DNA of 64,000 bases. Origin: Echinometra lucunter. Lineage: Eukaryota > Echinodermata > Echinoidea > Camarodonta > Echinometridae. The position numbers and the translations under genes were made by a program. Positions 25,562 to 34,889 of the stretch are shown here, piece after piece. The notes below the pieces were generated by a model that saw nothing but the letters and a program-made list of their open reading frames with translations, was not told the DNA's origin and searched no databases. The stretch covers positions 12,618,776 to 12,682,775 of the forward strand of contig CM057158.1 of assembly GCA_029962745.1 (NCBI GenBank), read 5' to 3'. Each line of letters starts with the position of its first letter. Position 1 is the stretch's first letter.

Positions 25562-25767
25562 GGTTTCAACATTTTGTGCTAGCACAAAATGCCTCAATCG
25601 CAGATCGAATTCATTATTTGTATACGAAAAGGTAATAGAAATCCTTCATACACTACCATTTATTATTCAGAATTTGGGAGGATTCGATGAAACGAAGCAA
25701 TCTTAAACTACAATTTCTACCGTCCTTGTCAAAATGTTTTGTTTACGCTTTGCAGCTGTTTTCTAAC

Positions 25768-25775
25768 CCGGAAGT
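25768..25775. promoter_or_regulatory. ETS-type site in a CpG-rich patch
   Basis: CCGGAAGT followed 15 bp later by GCGGAAGC, in the most CpG-rich stretch of the window (about 25.75-26.05 kb, many GCGC and CGCG). This is the composition expected of a housekeeping promoter. The nearest plus-strand candidate is the leader exon ending at 26177. Confidence 0.35.
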
Positions 25776-25989
25776 AATTTGCGATATAAAGCGGAAGCTG
25801 AAACATACAGAGACCTCCACGTCAACAAACCAGCGAGCGCGAGAGGAGCAACATCAGCATCATCTAGCTCACCCCCAGCGCTAGCGGATCGGAGCGGCGC
25901 GTTCAGGGCGCGTTATCGCTATAGGCTCGGCGCGGCGTATACGTATACGATCTAGTAGTGCCGCTCGCGCTCGCGCCATAAGCTACATC

Positions 25990-26177
25990 ATTAATTTTTT
26001 GGGGGCCGAGAGCGAGTTCTACGACTACGTGGCTGACTGCTGGATTTACCTTTTAGGTTTTGTCCCGTTATATATTTCATTGTTGGCGAATTGACGAAAT
26101 TTGACAGTCAGTGGAATTGGAAGCAACTTTCCAATATATCTTGACTTGCCAGTCTTTTCTGAATGCGAGACTGACGG
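25990..26177 (+). other. Candidate leader exon (C19orf12 gene or unknown plus-strand transcript)
   Basis: A CpG-rich segment ends in a strong donor, CTGACGG|GTAAGA (exon end 26177). The C19orf12 homologue at 31.1 kb needs an upstream noncoding exon because its first coding exon has a spliced leader. Start unknown; assignment inferred. Confidence 0.3.
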
Positions 26178-26179
26178 GT

Positions 26180-27744
26180 AAGAAGAATGTTTCTCAATTT
26201 CGTCAACTTGGCGATGATTGCATTGTCAATTGATGTGAGCTTTGTAATGACTGATCTTTATAGCGAGTACTCGCCCGTGTCCATGTTAAAACTCTAATCA
26301 TGTGCGCTAATGAATGTCTATTTCTGATGCAGGGATACGGTCCTTCGTTTAACTTGATAATCTAAATTCTAATTAATGAATTTCACTGATTAAATCCGAC
26401 TTGTTATCGCATGATTAGCTTGTAAGTTGTACTAAGTTGTGTCATGTAACTTTAAGTTCTGTAAGTGTAAACATCCTAATTCCTAGATCTAGACCAGTTT
26501 CTAATCAGACATTTCAAGACTGAACGGCTGCAGTGCCAAAAGTACTTTTCTATGTTCACTAACTAGTAGTAGTAGTAGTACTGGATCTGGTACTAGTTAG
26601 TGAAAATAGAAAAGTGATCAATGCATGGTTCAAAGTTTCAATTATTTTGATGGAACCGTCCTCTCCTGGGGGGGGGGAGGGGCAGTTGCCCCCCCCAAAG
26701 AAATTTTTTTTGTGGGGGGCAAAGATATCATTTTGCCCCCCCCCCCCCAATAATTTCTGAACAAAAAAAAAAAAAGAAAAAAGAAAGAGAAAAGAAGGGA
26801 AAAGGAAAAAAAGAAGTGAAATGAAAGCCAAAAACAAGGAAAAAGAAAGTAAATGGGACACTGGGAAGCACTCGCTCGCATTTAGTATCTTAACCAATGC
26901 GGATGATAATTACTATTTTTATGAAAGGAAATCGGTTTGCATCTACAGTTCCTATCTAATTTTATACTATTCTTCTACTCATAGGAAGTAATATAACCAA
27001 ACAAGATATCACTCCAAGAAATCGAACGGCCAGTTGACCTAAAAATAGATAGGCCTACACTTTCAGTAGATAACAGCCTAGATTTTAAAAAAGACATTTT
27101 TCGTTAGCTCGCTCGCTACTCTCGCTGGTAAAAGCTAGATACAAGATGATTTCGGGCAGCAAGTAGCTTCTTATAGCAGCGAGATTCCAAAATATAATAT
27201 TTGGGCAGCGATGGGGTTGACAAATTTTTGGTGACGAATCCATATAATTTTGCAAGGATCGGTCGTTGACTTTACTTGCTAGCTAATGGTAGAAACAGAA
27301 TGGATTCGGACTGCAAGCCAGGTAGCTAAAACAGTGTCATAATTATTCGGCACACTGGTGATCGGATGTATTATTTAGACATCATACAGGCATGACAGGT
27401 TTATAATGTATTCTGATGATGCGTTCTTGTATAGGCGCATTCAGATGACGAAATAACACTGCTATCATATGGAAGAGGGTATATTTTTCCTCGCTCGTTT
27501 GATATTAATGGTTTTGAAAAGCAAACGAATTCGGTAAGTGAGATGAGACCGAATAGATAATGTAGATGTTTCATGGGCTCACAGTGTAATTTGTCGAAGT
27601 GGTTACTACTTCTACCATCAAAAACAGTGTGTGATTCCTCGCTCGCTTCGCTCGCTCGTAATATTAAAAAACAGAGTGGTTTCAGGGGTAGCAACAATGG
27701 ACCAGCGATGTGACAAAATAGAGTCATATGTGGCAGCGAGGTAA

Positions 27745-27783
<39 letters not shown>

Positions 27784-27988
27784 GTATCATTTATGCCTAT
27801 AGGGTATTTTGATAACTAAACACTTCTCTCATAACAAGAAAGTTATTATTTATTTGCTCGCTCGCTTCGCTTGCTCGCAAAATTAAAAAAAAACAACAAA
27901 AAAAAAACAGGATGGTTCACAGTCTAGTAAGATGCGTATTTTCCCCACATTGAAAATGCTTCATGATGACATAGGCCTATGTCATGTA

Positions 27989-28041
<53 letters not shown>

Positions 28042-29100
28042 TTTGGATATGAAATTTATCCTTTCATGATTGGCTTAAAGACCTTCACGTGATCGTTGGA
28101 ATTTTCAGCTATTTCAGAATGTTGGCATGAAGGTTTACTATTTGGGAAATGACGTCACTCTTATGACGACATTTTCCAAATAGTATAGTATACTATTTGT
28201 GAAATGACGCCACAGCACGCAAAATCTATGCGCGAAATGAAAATTCAGTGGGACATACAAGAGCCTATGACGAGAGTTCGAGTGCGCACCATGGGTAACT
28301 CTCGCGCTGTCACGGCTACTGCGTTTCTCAATTTCCGATCACTTTGCAATTTATCCGTACAATGTTTAGTGCCATAAAGCATTCAATAAGACATAAACAT
28401 GAAATAAAGAATATTGATTTGGTGTCATTTGACTGATTTATTTTAATAAACAAGGTAAAAACCCACTTCACCTACTTGGCTGATTTACAACGGGGCCGTG
28501 TATCAATCAAGAAAAATATAAAATAAGAAAGTAAAATTCATGTACAAATACATATAGATCTTGATCCAAAATATAAAACAAATATACTCTGCCATAATTT
28601 CGAGTTTCTGGTTAAAACTATGGGCCTCGGTGACTCGAATAGTACCATTCACTTCGGGGGTGCGCCCCTCAGTGAATAGTACTATTTCGAAGTCACCTCT
28701 TGCCCATAGTTTTAACCAGAAACTCTCAAGGCAAAGTATATTTGTATAATATATATATATATATACACATAAACATATACATATATATATATATCTCAGT
28801 AGCCATGGGTTCATCTCCGCTTGGTCGTCTTGCCTCCCCAATCCGAAAAATGGATCAACGCCTCTGTCTAAATGCACAAATGAGAAATGGGTATGGTTAC
28901 AATCATGACACTGACAGCAATGCCAATCATGCCAATGGTGTGTTACTTCAGTTTCAGTCTTATTTGTTAAAGATCGGTCAATGGCAGTCTGGCAGAAAAG
29001 TTGCATATATTGTGAAATGTAAGGTGACATGTCACAGAAAATGTCAGTTGACGAGACCATGTCTGTAAAAAGTGATTTTGCAAATAAATGATGTTTATGT
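26180..29100. other. Non-coding stretch with simple repeats
   Basis: No supportable exon. Contains a G/C-run repeat with purine-rich tail (26660-26830) and recurring CGCTCGCT-type motifs (26873, 27112, 27637, 27855). TA microsatellites lie at 27746-27781, 27986-28035 and 28747-28796. Apparent long open frames are strings of Ile-Tyr or poly-Ser/Phe from these repeats. Confidence 0.6.
28578..28747. repeat. Palindromic element with long arms
   Basis: AGTTTCTGGTTAAAACTATG on the left and CATAGTTTTAACCAGAAACT on the right are exact complements. The arms continue inward (GGTGACTCGAATAGTA / TAGTACTATTTCGAAGTCACC, imperfect) and outward (AAATATACTCTGCC / GGCAAAGTATATTT). A TA microsatellite abuts the right end. 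Confidence 0.8.
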
Positions 29101-29109
29101 TGTTGATTG

Positions 29110-29296
29110 TTGAATTGGGTGTTTACAGACATGTATCAATCAGATATGATTATAATATGTCTGGGTCCGACCTTTTACGTCACCATCCGAAAAATGTGAC
29201 TTGGTCTCGAACCAGGGTCCTTTCGACCTTCGAGTCCGAACCAGTTTATAACTTCCACTACTGGCTGGATTACAGGTGCACGCCACAATGCCTAGT
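29110..29296 (-). mobile_element. 7SL (SRP RNA)-like SINE, copy 1
   Basis: On the minus strand the element begins CTAGGCATTG and runs into TGGCGTGCACCTGTAATCC. That parallels the 5' domain of SRP RNA and the Alu arm (Pol III A-box region, 29275-29285). It continues with AACTGGTTCGGACTCGAAGG and a B-box-like GGTTCGAGACC (29213-29203), then a body shared with the copy at 37.3 kb. No protein. The 7SL relationship is from remembered SRP/Alu sequence, not a search. It could also be a tRNA-type SINE with chance resemblance. Confidence 0.55.
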
Positions 29297-30268
29297 TTAG
29301 TAATCAGTTCCCCCATTTAATCAACTTCTGAATTCTGTCCCCACTTTGCACGACCTTCAATTTACATTACTGTATGGTTTGCAATCTAAAGGAAGAGTTC
29401 TAGGGTTGTAGGGGAAAGTATTCTCAAAAACTAATAGCAAAAAGAAATTAGTCAAGATAGTACAGACTATGTGCAAAGTCCAAGTAGTACACAGGTCACA
29501 GGCCTTCTTGTGAAATGAAAAACAGTTTGAAAAACAGACTGCAGTTTGTATACAAATAAGCAAAAAACATGCACTGTATTTCCACATTTTCCAGTGCCTG
29601 AAATGAACTCTCTCTCCCTGCACACAGTTGGCTGTATTGCATGGTCATTACTCAGGAATTATTTAAGCTGTGCTCATTAGATTATCTGCAAAAATAAATG
29701 GATAGTTTTCCAACTCAGGAATATTTTCTTTAAATCAGAATTTTTGGAATAAGTTGTTTAAAGATAACTGATAAAATAGTAATTAAAAAAAAAACGCTTT
29801 TCTTCACAAGATTTCAAGTGGTCAAAAGACATACGAAAACTTTATGAGCCGCCATCAAGACACATGTATATGGAAGTGCTGGAATCTCATCTTTTTCATT
29901 CCATTGCTACATTCAAAACATCCATACAATTTTTACAGGGTCATGATCCAGCAGTATTCAGCTTCAGTTCAAAAAATATTTTTGTTGTCAAGATCATGGA
30001 ATCTTAGCTTAGCCCTGTGATAGACAAGCGAGGCATCCTGGTAACCAAGTGCGTGTCGTATGAAACCATGCGCAATGTGTTGTTTCACCCTTGCACACAC
30101 ATGCGCCTAGATGTTGCCTGGCTGTGGGAAAACATGTTGCAGGGTGGTAACCAATCTGAGTGCTGGAATTAAAAACCGAAAATCTCTCTCCCTGTTTTGT
30201 CCCTCCGCTTTTTCGGAGATCAGCGAATTCCTCGCATTTGGTAGCAGTAGATAATGTGGATGTAGACT

Positions 30269-30596
30269 TTAGTTGGACAGCGTGGAGTACAGGCGATAGG
30301 CATGTAGTTTATACAGATGATGAAGTGTCATCTTTAAGATTGAGTTATTGGCAGTACGTGGAAGTGATGGAATATATGGCAAGAGTATGGCATAAGTCAG
30401 TTGGAAGGGGTCCTGGGTTTTAACCAGTGGCATATTTGGTGTAGAATCGAGGGCATCACGCAGGAATCTGCTGACTCTATGTAACAGGTCCTCCCGCAGC
30501 TGGACAGTCGTGGCACAGCCAGCCACAACATGTACAACGGTGTCCTCATGAAAATGTGTACATTGGGTACATATTGTTGGATCCTGACCCTGTCAA
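30269..30596 (-). pseudogene. Non-LTR retrotransposon reverse transcriptase C-terminal scrap
   Basis: The minus-strand frame contains CTQCTHFHEDTVVHVVAGC, the Cys-x2-Cys...His...Cys zinc-knuckle-like pattern found after the RT domain of many LINE polymerases. It is followed by a Leu/Arg-rich stretch (LREDLLHRVSRFLRDAL) typical of that tail. A stop lies just upstream and no RT catalytic motif is present. Assigned by pattern only; a degenerate fragment. Confidence 0.45.
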
Positions 30597-30910
30597 GAAG
30601 TGCATATAAATGTTATTTCAATATTTAGAAAGTACAGAATAAGCTCTTTACGCTCATGTCATTGTCAAGTTTATCCTGGCTGGTTGAATCACAATAAAAC
30701 TCTGGGAGTTTGAGCCAAATTTATATTTCATTTCCATTTTTTGCCATAAAAGTAGCCATTTTTCACCAATTTTTTCTTTTATTTAGAACACAAAATCTTT
30801 TCATGAATCGCTGATTCCTCTTCTTTTACTCAAAGTATAACTCATGACATTGGTCAATGATAAGTAGTCTGTATAATTAGCAAATGAGATGTTTCTGGCA
30901 GTTCCTGCTC

Positions 30911-30984
30911 ATTATGTATTTATAGTCGGGCAGAACTTGAAATAAAATTATGTATTTATAGTCGGGCAGAACTTCAAATAAAAT
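30911..30984. repeat. 37-bp tandem duplication
   Basis: ATTATGTATTTATAGTCGGG...AAATAAA occurs twice in direct tandem with one mismatch (CTTGAAAT versus CTTCAAAT). It lies just upstream of the first C19orf12 coding exon. Confidence 0.85.
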
Positions 30985-31106
30985 GGCACTTTTTTAGGGA
31001 ACCTGTGGATTTATTGAAAAAGCGTTTCCATTTTGTTGATGTTATGTTGTTGTTTTTTCAGATCTTGAGATTTCAAGTATCCTGCTGTTAACTTAAGGAG
31101 AACAAA

Positions 31107-34100
31107 ATGCCAGTTTCCGCAGAAGAACTTGTCAGATTGCTGGCAATTCTAGCAGAAGAAGAAAATATGAAGGTAAAAAGTTAATAATGAAGTTAAATTA
31201 CAACCACTGCTGATCAATGGCTTTGTTCAATTTTGTTTAGGTGTAGAATGTAGATTATGGTTTTTGTTTGTAACTTTGTTTTGGTTTTATTTGAACTGCA
31301 GACTTGCAAAATCAAGAATGTCTTCTTAGCCAGATTAATTAATGAATTCAATAATTCAGTACTTTATGTATTACTGGCTATACAAAAAAAACATGAAATT
31401 ATGAAGGTCCATACTAATTCAAGACTTAATCTCAGCAGTGTTATGACATAATATCATCTGCCTCAGACAGAATGAAATATTTTCCCACGCATGAAGATTT
31501 GGAATTTTACATGGTAGTAGATTAGTATCACAATACTAGTAGTAATTGATTTTCTGATTTGTTGAATAACTTGAATATTGTTATGGCAGTGACTAACTAA
31601 GTGAAGATACATGTATATCTATATTTTTCTTTACTCTCAGCCAGGAAAATATGAATTAAATGGTTATCAACAGTATAGTATCAAAGACTGTAAGTTTGAT
31701 TAGAGAGTAAACAAACTTGAACTGTACTGAACCATCTGTGACCTGTTTGCATAAAACAGAAGGGCAATCTAAACCAATCATTTCCTGTCTACATGGTATC
31801 AGTCCTCTGATAATGCAGATGCATTGTTTATGACTGAATACTGGTATATGTATATGGATTTTGAAGAAATGCCTTTAGTTCGGTCCTCATTGCGTTACAT
31901 CTTACCAACTGAATCAAGTTTACCTAGTACCTACTGCATCACTGAACAATTTCCATGTCATGAAGCAATTCTGAGTCATGGAGTATACAAGAAACAAAAA
32001 GAAACAGACAGAAATAAAACAGCAGAGCAAGGAAACAATCATGTAAGGATATGGTTAATCATAGTGCCATTTCTTGTTACAAATGAAAATTACTTGTGCA
32101 AAGAGAAGCAAAACCTTATGTATACTTGATTTCTACCATCTTTTTGCTCAGTTCTTCACTGTAGAAGCTCTGTCATGAAAATATTCTGTATTTATTATGA
32201 GACCAGTACTTTGGCCTCCACAGTCGTAGTAAGATATATTTCAAAGACCCTTCCCTATTTATTTCTTCCCGAATGTACCCATATTTCACTTGCACTAAGT
32301 AATGCTCAATGCTCTGTTTGTATCAGGTGACTGTGAAGGAGACTCTGAAAGGAGGAGCTATTGCTGGAGCTGGGGCTGTGATTGGTGGAATGTGTGGAGG
32401 ACCCATGGGATTAGCAGTTGGTAGGTTTATATACACGCGAACCTTGTTACAAGAAACTCCTCTGGACCAAGGAAATCACCTCTTTATATCGAAACCTTGT
32501 TATATAAGGGGTAAAAACAAGAAAATGCAGAGAAGTGGGACCTGCAAATTAACTTATAATGAGAGTTTGTTATAAAATTGTTCTGTTTAACAAGGTTCAC
32601 TGTAATCTTAGTTTCATACATATAAAATTGTTAGGGAAAGGAGAAAATCAGACTATCTGTGGTTCATCCTTGGAATTGGACATCATCTGTTTGGGTACTC
32701 ACCAAACAAACAGTTGTTGCATAGTACCATCACAGTTATCAACCTAATTGGAATTCAGATTTATGACTAACAGCCTAAATTACCAACTTCAAATGGACAC
32801 AGCATCTTTTGTGGTACAAATTGTCACTTTTTATTTTCTTTTTTTTCTTCTTCTGACAATGCTCATTCCAGCACTGCATTTATTAGTGGAAACCTGATGT
32901 GCAATAGTTTTAACATAGGTGGTTTTAAGTGCAAAACCTGATTCTGCAGAGATTTTCAGGAATAATAAAGATCCTTTTTCTAGTTAATATTTTCTTATAA
33001 TTTCAAACATATATGCTTCTACACTGTCACCTTTGTTTGGTAAACATTAGCCTATTTCATGATCATGCACAGTTGATATGAATGCTAATCAATTTCCTGA
33101 TAAGTATGATGATTATTGCCACTCATTGTTTTTTATTCTCTTTATATTAATGAAATATTTTCAATATTTGTAACAATGTCACCTTTCCCTCCTTTTCTTT
33201 AGATTAATGTGCAGAAGTGTTCGATATACTTCGAATGTCTATGATTTTTGCTTTGCTCTATGATATATTTGTTGACTTGCCTTTTAAGTCTTCTTGCAGG
33301 TATTATTTCAACCCCACGTGTTTCATTTTGTTTGAGTTCTATTTTGAATTTGTTAATATTCATTTTTCATCCCCTTTATGTTGTCATTAAGTTACTGGTT
33401 CATGCTAACGAAAAGTTACTGCCATGCTTTTCATCGTCTTCCCTGTTGTTAAAAATACTCAGCATGCAATTTTCCTAGTCATGAAGATGTGTTATTCTCA
33501 CTTTCTGGATGCACCTCGTACCCTTCCTACTAACCCTTTGATTTCATGCATGCCTTTCTTGTGTGTGTTCACAGTACTAACCCTAAAACTATCCGTCCCT
33601 TCCTCACAGGTGGTGCTGTTGGTGGCGCTGTTGGAGCGTGGATGACGAAGGGGAAGTTCAAATCAGTCCCTGAAATCCTCCTTGAGTTTAACCAGGAGCA
33701 GCGGGATTCTCTCTACAATCATTTCCGTGCCTCTTTTGAAGGCATGGATGCGCAGGATTTTGATAAACTGAGCAGGCTTGTGACAGAGAGTGCCACCATG
33801 AGACAGATGGCCATGGATAGTCTTAGAGGATTCTTCAATGAGCAGATGAGGATGCAGGTCGTGGATTGAAGCCAATGTCTCATCTTCAGCCAGAATGGCT
33901 TCCCAGATTCTGATCTGAAATAACTGACTCTTTTTCAGGAGGGTTTAGATATAATGTATTCATCCTACTGGAGATACAACCGTGGTTACTTCCATCCTGC
34001 AACCCTCTTGGCCTATCTGATTAGACCTTCTGACTCAGTCTGCTACAGGAGACACTCTTTGGATTCTTCAACTGACCCTTATATTCTTTGAGTATTTGGA

Positions 34101-34755
34101 AATTTGACCAAAATCACTGCTTCAATGATTTTTCATTTCCTAACAAATCAAGCTATGTATAAACTTTTCCCTGCTTTAACCTTTTTTTTGTTATTCCTCA
34201 ACATCTTCCTGAAAAATTCAACTTATCTGAAAAGTGAAATAAAATTAGATTCAGCATTTTGTGTGGAGTTGCATTTCTGGAAACAACACAGTGTTTCAAT
34301 ATTTTCATCTTTTATTTGATTTAGGAAAGGTAAACCTGAAAGTTGACAAGTTGAGAAGAATACCTAACTCATTCCCAGGAATTCTGTCTCTATCTTCCCC
34401 GTAGCTTAAATATGTTGAAGAAAAAGATGCAATGGAGTAAAAATTCCCCACTCTTTTTCAATCTGTAGGGGGCGCCCTTGGTGGTGCATATGCAAGATGG
34501 CGGTATAAAGGTAAGCATGATGTTGTAGCAGACCTCTTGAGGGGCTTGGATGAGAAACAACGGGAGGAACTGAATGAACAGTTCAGGGAGATCGTTGAAG
34601 ACTACCCAGAGGATGACTTTATGATGATGACACGGAGGTTAAATGAAGATGGTGAGCTTAGGGAGAGGATGAGATTGAAACTCAAAACATTCATCACAGA
34701 CACATTAAAAAGACAACTCATAGAGGAGTATAAGCAGAGAGGAAAGGCTGATTAA
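31107..34755 (+). CDS. C19orf12: C19orf12 homologue, with two alternative terminal exons
   Basis: Shared coding exons are 31107-31172 (22 codons, MPVSAEELVRLLAILAEEEN...) and 32327-32420 (31 codons plus one base). The last exon is either 33610-33869 (139-aa product) or 34469-34755 (148-aa product). Both acceptors follow the same donor in the same phase. The exon-2/3 junction encodes a Gly-rich hydrophobic hairpin (GGAIAGAGAVIGG, GGPMGLAVGGAVGG) like the glycine-zipper membrane segment of human C19orf12 (about 141-152 aa). The leader is spliced: acceptor TTTTTTCAG at 31061, exon start 31062. Known role: membrane-associated protein of mitochondria, ER and their contacts; human mutations cause the neurodegeneration MPAN. 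Family call is secure; isoform use is inferred from splice signals. Confidence 0.93.
32433..32603. repeat. MITE family A copy 3, 12 bp after the C19orf12 exon-2 donor
   Basis: ACCTTGTTAC...CGAAACCTTGTTATA...GAGAGTTTGTTATAA...AACAAGGTTCACTG: the family-A blocks in the opposite orientation to copies 1 and 2. It starts almost at the splice donor (intron start 32421). Confidence 0.75.
33610..33869 (+). CDS. C19orf12: C19orf12 alternative last exon 3a (canonical type)
   Basis: The acceptor CCTCACAG precedes GTGGTGCTG and codon G54 is completed in phase. It encodes 86 residues plus TGA, from GAVGGAVGAWMTKGKFKSVP through an amphipathic helical tail. GAVGG..GAWMT.G.FK.VP follows the human C19orf12 sequence closely, so this is the orthologous C-terminus. 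A poly(A) signal AATAAA lies at 34238-34243, upstream of exon 3b, so this exon can end its own transcript. Confidence 0.9.
34238..34243 (+). terminator. C19orf12: Poly(A) signal for C19orf12 exon 3a transcript
   Basis: AATAAA lies 370 bp after the 3a stop codon and 225 bp before the exon 3b acceptor. Its position separates two alternative last exons. Confidence 0.5.
34469..34755 (+). CDS. C19orf12: C19orf12 alternative last exon 3b (diverged duplicate)
   Basis: The acceptor CAATCTGTAG precedes GGGGCGCC, in the same phase as 3a. It encodes 95 residues plus TAA, starting GGALGGAYARWRYKGKHDVV. The GA.GGA...W...GK pattern, exon length and phase match 3a, but the hydrophobic turn now has Arg and Tyr and the tail is highly charged, ending KQLIEEYKQRGKAD-like (RQLIEEYKQRGKAD). 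No in-frame stop or frameshift, so it appears to be under protein-level constraint. Poly(A) signals follow at 34768-34773 and near 34826. Confidence 0.85.
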
Positions 34756-34767
34756 TATCAAGATTGA

Positions 34768-34773
34768 AATAAA
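34768..34773 (+). terminator. C19orf12: Poly(A) signal after exon 3b
   Basis: AATAAA starts 13 bases after the stop codon. A second AATAAA lies near 34826. A perfect 20-bp palindrome follows at 34868-34887. Confidence 0.45.
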
Positions 34774-34889
34774 AAGTAGTTGTTTTATATTTCCCGTATA
34801 ATATCAATCTGTAACTCTTCTTGTGAATAAATGAACTGCACTATGGTAATTAACCTTTGGGGTAATAAGCCCAAGATATCTTGGGCTAA

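Noticed and set aside
26559..26897. Ser/Phe-rich minus-strand frames
   Set aside because: Produced by a purine tract and G/C runs of a repeat.
28503..29132. 209-codon minus-strand open frame
   Set aside because: Crosses a palindrome and TA microsatellites (Ile-Tyr strings); no family resemblance; codon content follows the repeats.
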